Assembly (NCBI RefSeq): GCF_000220395.1
Contig: NW_004087533.1
Coordinates: 1 to 49,674, forward strand
Source of the DNA: Ichthyophthirius multifiliis
Lineage: Eukaryota > Ciliophora > Oligohymenophorea > Hymenostomatida
Reading direction: 5' to 3'
Length of the DNA: 49,674 nt
The translations under genes and the position numbers were made by a program. Numbering within the stretch: the first letter of the stretch is position 1; the number at the start of each line of letters is the position of its first letter. The notes under the pieces were generated by a model, which was given only the letters and a program-made list of their open reading frames with translations, had not been told where the DNA came from and made no database searches. Below are positions 1 through 12,402 of this stretch, piece after piece.

Positions 1-1371
1 TTTATTTTTTAAATATTTATTTAAATTTTCATATTTAATTATAAATATTTTTAATTAAATAGAAATTTTAATATATTTTAATATACATATATATATTTTT
101 AAATATTACAAATTTTTAATATTATAAATATTTTATTTATTTATTATTATATAATATTTTATTATTATAAATAATTTGTATATAATAAATTATATTAATT
201 ATATAAATTATTAAAATTACATTATATTATTTATAATTTTATAAATATGTATTTTTTTTATATATATATATATTTGTATTAAATTTAATTAAAAAATATA
301 TTTAAATATTTATAATTTTTATATTTATTTTTAATATATAAATTTATATTTTATTTTTAATTTATAATTTTTTATCATTTAATATTTTATTTCAAATAAA
401 TTTAATATTTATTTATTTATATTTTTTATTATTTTAACATTTTATAATTAAAATTTATTTACATTTAATATTTTATTTTTAATAACCATTATTTTTTTAT
501 TTTTTATTTTTTTTAATTTTATTAGATATATATTTTATTTTATTTATTTGATTTTTTATTTTATATTTTATATAATTTATATCTTTATATTGTATTTTTT
601 ATTGTTTTATTGTTTTTAATTTTTTTTATTTTATAATTTTTTTATATTTTGATTTTTTTTTTTTTCTATATTGTATATTTTTTTTATATTTATAATATTT
701 TTTTTTATTTGTTTAATTTTAATAGCATTTTTGTTTTTTTGTATATAAATTTATAATTTATTTATTTTTATATTATAAAAATTTTTCAAATTTATATTAT
801 ATTTTTTTATAATATTATATTTAATTAAAATTAATAATATATTTAAATATATGTATTATTATTATTTTTTTAAATTATTATATATTAAATTTTTAATATA
901 TCTCAAAAAATATTATTTCAACAATTATTATATATAAAAATTTTTATTTTTTGTTAAAAAATACTTAAAAATTGGTAAAAAAATATAAAATCATATAAAA
1001 AATTATAATTAAAATATTATATAAAATAATTTTACATAATAAATATAATTTTTATTTATATAAATATTAAAATTATTTATTATAATATAAAAATTAAATA
1101 TTTTTACATATATTAATATAAATTATAAAAAAAGAATCTATTTATTTTAATTATTATATATAAAAAAAAATATTAAAAGATGATATATTTATTAAAAAAA
1201 TATATTAAACAAAGTTATTAAAAAGAAAAATTATTATAAAAAAAAAATATATTAAAATTATAAATAAAATAAAAATATATCAAAATATTAATTATAAAAT
1301 AATCATGTAATTTATTATATATTATATATATTTTTTTAATTTAAAATAATTAAATAAAAAATTAAATAATA
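1..1371. other. AT-rich non-coding stretch
   Basis: I see no gene. The first ~900 bases are T-rich on the + strand and the next ~450 are A-rich, with a fairly sharp switch near 900-960. There are only short homopolymers and TA runs, no conserved motif in any of six frames under the ciliate code, and no telomere-like C4A2/G4T2 repeat. Confidence 0.7.
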
Positions 1372-2597
1372 ATGTTTATTGATTAATATACAGGAATTTA
1401 ACCATTTAAATTTAATAAGTAAAAAATAATATCATTTCCAATCATTTTGACTAATTTAGTATAAATATATATTCGATTATAAATAAATAATTATATAAAT
1501 GAAATGTATATAATAATATATTTATAAATATTAAAAAAATATATATATATATATTTATATTTATATTTATATTTATATTTATATTTATATTTATATTTAT
1601 ATTTATATTATATATAATTTTATAATTAGTCTTTAGGATTTTTTTTAGTTTTTATAAGATTAGTTTTTATATCATTTTTAATCTTAATATTATTAATATT
1701 TCATTTAATAGCTGTGCATTTTGTATAAATATATTATAAATATATTTTTATAATTTTATAATAAATAGTTTATTTCATCATATGTAAAACGTATAGCATC
1801 GTTAGTAGCACATTTAATATTTGTCAGATTAATATTATTTTTTATGGGCTTTTATTATATAAAAAGTAACTTTAAGATATTTTCTCGTTAGTAATATTAA
1901 ATTTATATTTTTTTATTTACAAAATTAAAAAGAAATTTTAATCCCCCTAAAATGAAGTCAGGATTTATAATTCTTTGTAATCATACTAGTCCTTTAGATT
2001 ATATATATCTTTTATATTTAGCATCTCCAATTTATTTGCATTATTTCATTAAAAAAAAAATGGCGATATTTTATTCTCTCCTTTAAGTTTTATAGAATCA
2101 ATAAAACATGCATTTAGTTTATTTTAAATAATCCCTACAGAAGGAGATGATAAATATTTAGCTTAAATACCTAAAAAAAAGTTAAAATTATTAAGTATTA
2201 TATAAGAGTCATTTAATGAATGGAATGGGCCTGTTTGTCTTTTTTTGAAGGAGCGATAACTAACGGAGAAGGTATTTTATAAATTGAATAAAATTTACTT
2301 TTAGATTTAATGGAAATTCATGAAAAATATAGAAGAGAAATAGCTCTTTTTCATATAAAATATGAATATAAAACTTCATTTACATGTCCAATTAATTTAA
2401 ATAAAAATCCTTTTTTACATTTTCTTTTAATGTTAAGCAATTTGTAAAATAAAATAGTTGTTACTTCAGAAAGCTTTGGGTATGAATAAGTAAAACCTGA
2501 ATAGTTTAAAGAAAAAATATACAATTTTTATAATAAATAAAACGTTAAGTAACTCAAAATGAGTTGGAGAGATTATTTATAATTTTTAAAAAAATGA
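1372..2597 (+). CDS. PlsC/LPCAT-family lysophospholipid acyltransferase
   Basis: Membrane acyltransferase that would transfer an acyl chain from acyl-CoA to a lysophospholipid, probably in the ER or lipid-droplet membrane. Exon 1 (1372-1458) begins MFIDQYTGIQPF. Intron 1459-1629 (containing a TTTATA hexamer repeat) joins in phase to a hydrophobic helix starting SLGFFLVFIRL. A second intron, 1723-1768, leads to exon 3. The catalytic block I motif is NHTSPLD (NHxxxxD), and block III reads EGAITNGEG, matching the LPCAT/AUP1 pattern EGTTTNG. The TGA stop is at 2595-2597. Two single-base frame slips occur at homopolymers (the A10 run near 2051-2060 and the T run near 2241-2247); both adjoining frames continue the family pattern, so assembly error is more likely than decay. 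No EF-hand is seen, so the exact subfamily is open. Confidence 0.8.
1553..1608 (+). repeat. TTTATA hexamer microsatellite
   Basis: About nine tandem TTTATA units lie inside the first intron of the acyltransferase gene, just before its 3' splice site at 1628-1629. Confidence 0.9.
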
Positions 2598-2676
2598 TTT
2601 TTAAAAAAAAATATATATATTTTTATATTATAAAAGAAATATGAAAATTAAAGATATATTTTTTATTTATTAATAA

Positions 2677-2678
2677 AT

Positions 2679-2737
<59 letters not shown>

Positions 2738-2738
2738 T
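2677..2738 (+). repeat. (ATTT)n microsatellite
   Basis: About fifteen tandem ATTT units lie in the ~200-base gap between the acyltransferase stop and the next start. A similar but shorter (ATTT)n tract is at 4930-4966. Confidence 0.9.
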
Positions 2739-2795
2739 ATTCGTTCATTTGTTTCTATTAATATTTTTATTTAAATTAATATTTAATAATTATTA

Positions 2796-4850
2796 ATGAT
2801 TATTTTTTAATAATAAGATCTTTTTCAATATATTTCTTAATTTTAAATAGATGATAATGGGAAATAAAAATATATTTTAATCAAGTTTATTTTGAATGAA
2901 AACATAAATAATCCTTTATATTTAATAAGAGGAAATAAATCTAAATAATATCATTAGGATATTTTTAAAGAATTCGGATTAGAAATATTAAATAATAATA
3001 ATGTATAATTATATTGTTTTAATTAAAAAGAAAATTAAATTACATTTTATGTAAATAATAATAATTTTAAATTTGAATGTATTGGGGGTGGAAAAATTCT
3101 CAATGAAAATTAACTAAAAAAATTAATTGTTTATGGAAATTCATAAAATTATGGTTAAGCAAATCATTAAATAACTATTAATATTGCAAAATTATATTTA
3201 AATTATCCTTAAGAGCATTTTTAATAACGCAACGAAAAGTATTTTTTGTTTAAAAATATATTTTTTTAAATATTATTCTTTATTTTATAGGAAAATTAAA
3301 AATAAAAACAAAATTTGCTTAGATTTGCTGAAAGAATAAAATAATAAAATTATAGAAGCTGTATTTATAAGTGAGTTTAATAATAATATAGGGAAAAAAA
3401 TTATATATGGATTTCCTGAGTATTGAATTTTTAAAAATATAATTAATTTTTAATATATAAAATAATAAAAAGAGATGAATTAAAATAATAATTTGATTAT
3501 ATTTAAGATTATGTAGTTCCAAGGGATGAATTGTGCAACAAATTAATTATTTTGTAAAATTAAATATTTTTTATAACATATGTATTTTTTTTAGTGAATT
3601 TAAATAAAATTTTTATGTCTTATGTATGCCTGTTTTATTAAGAAATTAAGTAACTTTTTTTTAAAAAACAATATTTTAATAAAAATATTTTTTAAATAAG
3701 GAAAAAAAATTTATGAACGAGAAAAATATATTTTTAGTGTATCAATAATTTTGAAAAAAGAACTTTATATTCAAAGAAAATATTAATTTTAAGAAATACT
3801 AAGAAAATTAGTTTATTTTTTTACATCTTTTGAAGTATTGTATAAATATTTTTTTATTTATTTTTTTAAAAATAAAGCAAGATACACATTATATTTATGA
3901 AAATAATTAATAAGCATTAAAGGAAAAGGTATAATACGTATATAATAATATAAATGATAATAAATAATGCTTTTTAGAACATAATTAAGATCATTACATA
4001 TTTATAAAATATATAGATTCAGTATAGCCAAATTTAGATTAAATACAATTATAAATAAAAGATTATTTAGTTCCAGTATAATTAATACGTAAATTTTTAA
4101 AAAAAGTTTATAAAAATACTTTATATATATAAATAAAAAGCCTTAATAAACTTCGATTATTAATTTTAATCATTTGATAATTATTTATTTAAAGTATATA
4201 AAACAATAAATGGGTTAGATTGTGCCTTAAAACTTTATAAAAGTTTAGATTAGTTAGAATTAACTGAAGATTAATTCAAAAGTTGTTTAAAAAGCTTATA
4301 TTGTCATTCGATGATACGTTTTGTCGACATTTTTAGATTTTCAAATCATTATTAATTAACAAATAAAATACATTAATTGATGAAAAATAATGAATTATAA
4401 TAAATTTGTGTTAAATTCGTTTGTAAATAAGATTAAAATATTAGTTGTTAATAAATTATTATACTTTATTTGCAGGTTTAAAAAGAAAAAAATGTTTCCT
4501 AAATAATTTAAAATAATAAATATTTGTTTGATAAAATAAACGTAATTAAATTCTTTTATTTTGGTATTATAAACGAAATAATTTATAGAATTAATTCATA
4601 TATTATTTATAGTAAGGATTAACAAATATCAATATTTAATTAAAATAATATTGAAATTATTTAGAATTATACAAAAAATACAAATATAGACTAAACTATA
4701 GATAAAATAAATTAAGTTAATTAAAGTTTAGATATATTAGTTAAATAAGGATCTCCCCTAGATGAAATTTTAGTGAAATTTAATATTACTGATAATGATT
4801 TTGAGAAAATTATTTCAGGAGGAAAAAATATTTTTACTATTTTAAAATGA
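2796..4850 (+). CDS. PHPT1 (Janus) phosphatase domain fused to NPRL2
   Basis: Residues 1-~145 match 14-kDa phosphohistidine phosphatase: YILIKFI, YHQDIFKEFG (the His of YHADIYD is the catalytic base), FECIGGGKI, and VYGNSQNYGQANHQITI before NYPQEHF. Intron 3239-3290 (52 bp, GT...TAG) joins in phase to an NPRL2 homologue, a GATOR1 subunit that restrains TORC1 on lysosomes: IEAVFISEFNNNIGKKIIYG, then FDYIQDYVVPRDELCNKLI, the winged-helix part LDCALKLYKSLDQLEL, and a C-terminus ending FEKIISGGKNIFTILK before TGA 4848-4850. Further introns: 3420-3472, 3554-3594, 3650-3700, 3835-3877, 4089-4140. One slip is likely in the A run at 3702. Both domains look full length. If the first intron is retained, translation stops at 3372-3374, giving PHPT1 alone. 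Family calls are strong; the fusion is inferred. Confidence 0.85.
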
Positions 4851-4928
4851 ATATAAAATTATTTTAATTATTATTATTAATATATATAAACATTATTTTT
4901 TTAATTAATTAATTAATATTTTATTTTT

Positions 4929-4963
<35 letters not shown>

Positions 4964-6084
4964 TTATAAATATAAATATAAATATATATATAATTTTGAT
5001 TTTAATTTTATATTTTTTTTTAATTTTTATTTTTTATTTTTACTTCTTATTTTTTTAATAATTTATAAAATCGTTTTAGTATCTTTCTTTATATTTAATA
5101 TTAAATAAAAAATTAATAAATAATTTTTTTTTTATTTTAAATATATTTAATCATTAAAATAAATTTATTTAGAATTATATTTATAATAATTTTTAAATTG
5201 ATATTTTTATTTCTTTTTTTATGTTTCGTATATATTTATATATATAAGTATTATCATTCTATGTTTTTAATTATTTTATTTTTTTTGTTTGATTTTAATA
5301 TTTAAATTTTTTCATTTTATTTTTTATTATTAATTTATAAAATACGAATTTGATTTTTATTTGATATTTTTCTTTTAATATTTTTTTGTTTTTTTTTATT
5401 TTATTTATTTATCAAAAAATAATATTAATAATAAATTTAATTTATTTATTATTAGTAATTTATTTTTTAATAATAATAATACTCAAACATAATTATCAAA
5501 TATTTTTTTTTAAATAGTTTTAATATTAGTAATATAATTTTATAAAAAAATAAAGTTTAAAACGAAATATAATTTATAATTTTTTAAATATGTTTCTTTT
5601 ATATAAAACTATTAAAAAAAATGTATAAAATAAAAATATAACAAAAAAATATTTATAAAAATACATAATATAGAACTATTTATTTTAAATTAACATTTTT
5701 AATAAAGATTATCCATAATATTTATGATAACTTCAAAATTTATTTAATCTTAATATAATTTATAATTAAATAATATAATATATGTTATTAAATAAATAAA
5801 ATATAATTGTGTATTTTGAATATTTTTGTTATATTTTAAATTATTTATAAAGATAAAAATATTTTTTATTATAATTTATAATAAAATCATTTACAAAAGA
5901 TGACAATTAATAATGTATAAATAATAATTATATATTAAATAAATAATAATAAAAAAAAAAAAAATTATAATTTTATTAATATTAAAGATATAAAATTTTA
6001 TAAATAATATATATAAATAAATTTTACATTATTATTAATAAAATAAAAATATTTTTTAAATCTTTTTATTTTTATAAAGATAAA
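4851..6084. other. AT-rich non-coding stretch
   Basis: This is the gap between two convergent genes. It is T-rich to about 5450 and then mixed. It holds an (ATTT)n run at 4930-4966 and short TA tracts. No open frame has protein-like composition; I see nothing else. Confidence 0.65.
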
Positions 6085-6768
6085 TCAATTTTATTAAAAC
6101 TAAAAAATATTTTTTAAAGCTTTAACATTTCCTTTAACAACTTCAATTAGTATTTCTTCATTATAATTATTAGTCAATTCTTAATTAATAATTATTCTTA
6201 AATCTTTAAAAAGTTTTCCATTTAAATCTATAGCATCAAAAACAACTACATGTAGTGTATTTTCATCATTTTTATCTTCAGATTAGAATTCTCTAATTTA
6301 TTTAAATTTAATATCTTTAATACATACTTCAATGAAATTTCCAGAAACCAAATTAAAAGTTACGTTTTCTTTATTTTCACTAAGTATTATTTCTTTTACA
6401 AAAATATTGATATATTTATCTGCGACTTTATATATAAATAGTTGATTTAAAGATAGAAAAAAAGGAATCAAACTTAAATATTTATTCTCAAAATAATAAG
6501 TGGAAAATAAAACTAAGGAAATCCATATAGATGAATATATTAGCCTTTATTAATTATTGGCTTTTGCTTAAAGTTAATCTACTGGATTTTTATATATTTA
6601 ATAACTTGTAAATAATTTGATTTAGGTTGAGGGGGGTTCTTCAGGCTTTTTTTCTAAGTTTTTTAAATCGTTTATGAATTTGTTTATTATTTAATATTAT
6701 ATTTGTTGTATTATTTTTGGATGAAATATTTAGTTTTTTTATTTTTAAATGTTTTTTAATATAATCAT
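6085..6768 (-). CDS. Two-TM membrane protein, possibly mitochondrial (TMEM186/70/223-like)
   Basis: An uninterrupted 227-residue frame runs from ATG (6768-6766) to TGA (6087-6085), with no intron needed. The N-terminus is rich in Lys, Gln, Asn and Ile without acids (MIILKNIQKQKNQIF), fitting a mitochondrial targeting segment, followed by KKPEEPPS. Two hydrophobic helices lie close together around residues 85-125 (IYSSIWISLVLFSTYYF and LSLIPFFLSLNQLFIY). The soluble tail reads KEIILSENKENVTFNLVSGN and later DLNGKLFKDLRIII. This topology, two adjacent helices followed by a beta-rich tail, recalls the TMEM186/TMEM70/TMEM223 group that assists respiratory-chain assembly. The similarity is by architecture only; I recognise no diagnostic motif, so the function is tentative. 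The gene is convergent with the NPRL2 gene upstream. Confidence 0.6.
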
Positions 6769-6850
6769 TTTTTTTTTATAATTTTTTTTTTTTTTTTAGA
6801 GGGTATTTATTAAATATATATATATTTAAAATATAATAATAATTATAAAA

Positions 6851-8106
6851 ATGGAATAAAATTTCAATTTATAATATTAAATTTTCAAAAAGAAATAACA
6901 ATTTAATAATTAAATAAAGAAAAATAAAAACAAGATTATTTTTTATAAAAAAGGAATTAATATCAAAATATTTAAGATTAACCAGAAAATCTAAAAAAAG
7001 CATATTGAATAATAATAATAATGTTAAAATAATTAGTATATTATATTAAATTAAATAAATTTAAAGGTAATTTAAGAATAAGTAATATATGAAATGTAAG
7101 TTAATACTAATTAAGAATTAAAAAATACTGTTGAATAAATATAAATTGGAATACATAGTGCTTTGGCAATCGAAACAGCATATTAAATTATGGTTTAAAG
7201 TTAATATAGAAACGAAGAAAATTAATAAAATATAATAATTAATGATAAATTAATAGAAAATTTATTTAAGTTATTAAATTGCAAAGACTATAATATTTTT
7301 TAATTTGTAATAAAAAAAGATTTTAAATATATTTTATATTTTTTATTATAATATATAATTACAAGGCTATAATTACTTTAAATAATTTATTACTAGAATG
7401 GCCTTTATATAAATAATATATGATTGAAAATTATTAATTTGAATAATATTTAATAAATGTTTTTTATAAAAATTTTGAGGATGATTTTTTTTTAGAGTAT
7501 TATTTTTGGTTTCTATAAAATTTTACATAAGAATTAAAAGAATAAAAATAAGGTTTTATTTAATTAATAGATGAATTTTTTTAAATTTTAATCCTTAAAA
7601 ATGACAATTTATAATTATATATAATTAATTGTATATATAATTTTAGCAAAATATAGTTCAAAAATGTTATTTAAATGAAAAATTTTTAAAGTATAATTAA
7701 TTTTATAAAATAAGAAGAATTCATATATAAAAAAGAGATATATTTTATAATAAAAAATATTATATATTTTGCTAATATTAATGAATATAAAGAAATAGTA
7801 TAAATATTTATTAAATATAATATACATATATATATATGTATAATTATAATTATTTTTTATAGAATAAGATTTTTAAAATTAATGATTATTTATTATATGG
7901 TATAAATAATATATAAGAAAATGAAATAATTTGTAATATTTTAGATTGTTTTAATAATATAATGTAAAGAAATAATTCAAATATTAATTTTATTATTAAT
8001 GATTAAATTATATTTGAATAAATATTTAATAAACTAAAATCAACATAAAATTTATAGGTAATAAAACATAAATAATAAAAAAATATTATAATAATAGATT
8101 CATATA

Positions 8107-8140
<34 letters not shown>

Positions 8141-8447
8141 CTATATATATATATATATTTTATCTTTTTATTTTAATTATTTATTATAATAATAGATTTT
8201 ACTTAAATTTATTAATTTTATTGAATTATTTTGTTATTAATCTAATATAATTTATATTTATTAATTATGCTAATAATAAAATTTATTAAGTTTTTTAACA
8301 TAAATTTGCTATATTCAATATTAAGAATTATAAAAACCTGCATTATAAATTATACTTTCATTAATTATAAAAGAATAGTAATAAAATTCAAATAATTATA
8401 TATAAAATTTTTTCAATAGCTAAATTTTTATATAAAATATATAATGA
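6851..8447 (+). CDS. Importin-alpha-like armadillo repeat protein
   Basis: Probable nuclear import adaptor of the karyopherin-alpha type, highly divergent. Near the N-terminus a Lys/Gln-rich stretch (LNKEKQKQDYFLQKRNQYQ) resembles the end of an importin-beta-binding domain. ARM-like helices follow: SALAIETAYQIMVQSQYRNE, then FAIITLNNLLLEWPLYKQYM (compare AVWALGNIAGDSPKYRD), EYYFWFLQNF, ICNILDCFNNIMQRN, and ELQKPALQIILSLI before TGA 8445-8447. Likely introns are 7306-7365 (GTAATAA...ACAAG), about 7799-7863 and about 8057-8206, the last carrying a (TA)n run. One or two single-base slips are needed between 6895 and 7010. The usual importin-alpha Trp/Asn pocket residues are poorly kept, so it could instead be another ARM protein. 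Confidence 0.6.
8108..8156 (+). repeat. (TA)n microsatellite in an intron
   Basis: A nearly perfect TA dinucleotide run, broken once by a C, lies inside the last proposed intron of the importin-alpha-like gene. Confidence 0.85.
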
Positions 8448-8754
8448 AATAATTTTTATTTTAAAAAATAAATCTAAAATACATAAAAATCTAAATATTA
8501 TTTTAATCAATTATTTTATTTTTATATATATATTTTTATTTTAACTTATTAATATTTAATAATAATTTTTTTTTAATTTCTATATTTCTTTAAATATATA
8601 TTTTTTATATATTTTTTTTTTTATAATTTTTTTATCAACATACTACTCTTAAATATTTTAATTATATAAATTTTAATATATATTTATAAATTTAAATATA
8701 AAATAATAAATATAATTATATAACTAATTTATATATAAGAATATAAAAAAAAAA

Positions 8755-10729
8755 TCATTCATTTAAAATAGTATATCTCCCGAAAATAATAGCATCACTT
8801 CTCAATAAAACAACATCATTATTATTTTCAAAAAGATATTATATTGCCTCCTAATCACAATTTTAATTGTTTATTTAAAATCCACATATTAAATCTGGTT
8901 TAACATAAAGATCATTTAAATTTTCTATAAAACTTTAAATTTTATCTAATAAATTTTAATTTTAGTAAAGTAAAACCATAATAATTTTATTTTAATTATT
9001 TTTTTTATCAACATAAAGTATATTTCTTTCATTTTCGTTTTCAAGTAAATAATTAAGTAATTCCCTAATAGTAATATTAAATCCTTTTTTATATTCTAAA
9101 ATTATATGAGGTGCTAATTTTCCTTTTATTTAACATTTTAAATCAGAACTGATGTATCCATTATCATATTTAAATTATGTATCTTCTTTAAAAAAAATCA
9201 AAGGTATACTTTATTTTACAGATTTATATTATATAATTTCTATAGGATAACTACCAATCTATTGATTATTTTAAAAAAATAAAAAATAAAAATATAAAAG
9301 TTTAATGTAAATAAAAAATTTTAAAATATATGTATATATATATATATATATATATAAATATATATATATTTATATAATTTTTTTATATTATTAATATTTA
9401 TTTATTTATTTTTACTTTCTTTCCTAACTTCCATATGTTTGATGATATGTTTGAATATGGTAATAAATCTAGCATTTTTTTATATGATATTAAATTTTAA
9501 ATATCTAAACCAAAGTCTTTAGCTATATCTAAACTTACCTAATAATATTTATTTGCAGTATTTAAAATTTCGGTCACATACTATTTCCTTTCTATATTAT
9601 ATGTTTCTAATATTCTATTTTATTCTTTTGGATTTTTAAAAATTAAATTTAGTTTGTGTGCTAAATTATGAGCTTCTTAAAGACCAGTATTCATTCCGAA
9701 ACCTCCAGCTGGAGGGAAAGCATGTGCGGAGTCGCCTGCAAAAATTACACGATTTTAGTAGTATTTTTCGATTACTTCAGCAGATAATTTCCATGTTCCT
9801 GTTGATTTGATATCTATATCATCTATTTATTTCCTCATATTATCTTAAATTATTTATAATATTGTATTTTTGGCTTATTCTTTATTCATTTAAGTGTCGT
9901 AAGGGGGACATGTAGGAACTTAGAGCACAAACATGCCGTCTTTTTTAGAATGATTTACTAGACAGGCGACTATGTCAGAATTATAAATAAAATGAAGCAT
10001 AGCGTTTTCTTTTTTTAGTTTAATAAATCTGCAAGCTTTTTAGAATGAAAATAAATGTTGAAAAAACTTTATAAATAAGGATTTCCAACTAAACTTATTT
10101 TTAAAAAATTTCTTATAAAAGAATGCTTGCCATCACAGGCTAATAAAAAATCAGCTTTTATTTATTTTTTTTAGTCTGTTTTTGTATCTATTAAGTCTAT
10201 TAATACATAGTCTTTTTTATTCTCAAAAGAAATTAAATTATGACCCAAATATATACTATTATTATCAATTATATTGTCTTTTAATATATTCACGAAATAT
10301 GGCTAAGGTAAATGAACATAACGGGCAAATGAATGTTCTTATAAAATTTTTTATTGCTTTGATTCTGGATTAGGACTAAAATGATCGTCAACGCCAAAAG
10401 GACCTTTTGGGTCAAATAATCTACGTTAATATCTATAATATCTATTTAAATTAAATATATAATTATTATGTTTTTTATTTTTTATACCGGAAATATTCTA
10501 TGTTTTCACAATTTTCGTATATTTAATTAGTTAGATTTTTATTTTAAGTGTTTTTTAGCTCAGATAAAACTTCCATTGAACGTAAATTTATTAAATGGGC
10601 AGCTGGATGACTTATAAATTAGGTGCTTTTTTCTATTAAAGCATATGATAAACCGAATTTTTGCATGTACAAAGATGCTGCAAGTCCTACAGGACCGGCT
10701 CCGACTATTGCGACATTTATATGTATCAT
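8755..10729 (-). CDS. Class A FAD-dependent monooxygenase (aromatic hydroxylase type)
   Basis: Single-component flavoprotein hydroxylase that would use FAD, NAD(P)H and O2. ATG is at 10729-10727. The N-terminal Rossmann motif [20 protein letters not shown] binds FAD ADP. Further on come [12 protein letters not shown] (the DG motif) and [19 protein letters not shown] then [15 protein letters not shown] (the GD motif). The C-terminus ([15 protein letters not shown] before TGA 8757-8755) matches the thioredoxin-like tail of the phenol hydroxylase/PcpB/MhpA group, where a VLVRPDG pattern is usual. Introns are 10442-10487 and 9259-9415, the second rich in TA. One frame slip is needed at the A7 run near 10011-10017. 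Length (~590 residues) is normal for the family. The substrate cannot be read from sequence. Confidence 0.88.
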
Positions 10730-11298
10730 ATATATATATATATATTTTTATATACTTATATGTATAGAATATTTATTTAATATATATATTTTTTTTTGAT
10801 ATTAATTTTGTTTTTTTAGATTTTTCTTATATATTCTTATTTGCTTATTTATAATTTTTGATATGTTTATAAAAAAATTTATATATTATTTTATTTGGAA
10901 AAGTTTAAAATTAATTTATTTATATTTATATTGTTAATATAAAAAAGGAAGTTTTAATTAAATTATTAATATTAAAATAATTTATTTTATTAAATTTTTG
11001 GTATAAGAAAATGAATTGTTTTTTTTAGGATATTTATTATTTCAAAATACTTATTTATTTATTTTCTCAACAAAAAAATATAATTATTGTTTAAAAAAAA
11101 AAAAAAAAACTAAATAAAATATATATATAATTCAATTTTTTTTTTTATAAAAATAAAAAAAATAGTAATATTAAATATTCTTTTATATATGTTTTTATTT
11201 ATTTATTTTTTTTTAAAAAAAATAAGATTTATTTAATATATTCTTTTTTAAATTAAATATATAAATAAAAATAATATTTTTTTTAAAAAAAAAATAAG
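10730..11298. other. AT-rich divergent intergenic region
   Basis: This spacer lies between the divergent starts of the monooxygenase (-) and prefoldin (+) genes, so it must hold both promoters. I see TA runs, an A15 tract near 11094-11109 and T-rich patches, but no recognisable motif. Confidence 0.6.
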
Positions 11299-11724
11299 AT
11301 GAGCGGAGAAGTAGCAAAATTATAAAGTTAATTAGAAATCGAAGTAAAGGAAATGCAAAACCTTCAAAAAGATTTATAAAAGTTAAATGAAGGTCGCTAA
11401 AGGCTATTGGAATAATAAAATGAATCTGATCTAGTAAAAAAAGAAGTCGATTTATTAGAAGAAGGGGCAAATATTTTCAAATTAATAGGACCTGTGCTTG
11501 TTAAATAAACATTATAAGAATCCAAATAAACTATTGAAAAAAGACTAGAATTTATTAGAAAAGAAGCTATAAAAGTTGAACTTCTTTTAAAAGACAATGA
11601 ACAAAAATAACATGATAAAAAATCAAAAATTGTAAAACTATAAGAAAATTATTATAAAACTGCTATGGGTCCTTAATATGAATAGGCTTTAAGTTAATAA
11701 TAATAAAAACAATAAGCTTAATGA
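11299..11724 (+). CDS. PFDN6: Prefoldin subunit 6 (beta-class)
   Basis: Subunit of the hexameric prefoldin chaperone, which passes unfolded actin and tubulin to the cytosolic chaperonin CCT. One intronless frame of 141 residues starts MSGEVAKLQSQLEIEVKEMQ. The N-terminal coiled coil is followed by the beta-hairpin core (ANIFKLIGPVLVKQTLQES), the family signature for a beta-type subunit, then the second helix (TIEKRLEFIRKEAIKVELLL). The C-terminus is a Gln-rich tail ending at TGA 11722-11724. Length and helix-hairpin-helix order fit PFDN6 well. About 20 in-frame TAA/TAG codons read as Gln, several at positions where Gln is common in the family. Confidence 0.93.
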
Positions 11725-12402
11725 ATATAAGTATTACTTTAAGAATATTAAATAATTTTTTTTAAATATATTTTTTTATTAAAAGAATTAAAAAATTTAT
11801 ATTATATTTTTGTTTTATTATTATTTAATAATAACTTTGTGATTTTCATAAGTAAATAATGTTTATAAAAATTATATCTTAATAAAAAAAAAATAATTAA
11901 ATAAATAAAAATTTTTTCTTAATTAAAAAAATAGAAATAAAAATTAATAAATTTTGTATTTATCTATAAAAAATATAATATTAAAAAAATTAATATGATT
12001 GGTATAATATATATAAATATAACTAAATAATATATGTAAATATATATAATATATATATTTATATATTAATATATTTATATATTTATATATATATTTACTT
12101 ACTATTTTTACAAAAAATAAATATATTATTATTTTTAATGTAATTTTTCTTGTTTACATTTTAAATTTTTAGTATAAAATATAACATATATTACATTATT
12201 TTTTCAAAAACATTATTTTTATTAATTTATTACATATTTTTTTTAATTAATAATTATATTATTATAATATTATATTTTTTTTTATATTTAATTTAATTAA
12301 TTATTGTGTTTCTTTTTAGAATTTATTAAAAAAAAATTAAATTTTATAAATTCACTACTTTATTTTTTGTTTATTTTCTAAATCTTTTTTTTTTTTATTT
12401 TT
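11725..12402. other. AT-rich non-coding stretch
   Basis: Convergent gap between prefoldin and the dual-specificity phosphatase. It contains TA-rich patches near 12000-12090 and T-runs. The phosphatase frame stays open into it only because TGA is rare here; I do not regard that part as coding. Confidence 0.6.

Noticed and set aside
3319-3522. Minus-strand short open frame
   Set aside because: It overlaps the conserved first NPRL2 exon on the other strand and has no protein-like pattern.
10182-10373. + strand 63-residue open frame
   Set aside because: It is antisense to the middle of the FAD monooxygenase, whose motifs on the minus strand are unambiguous.
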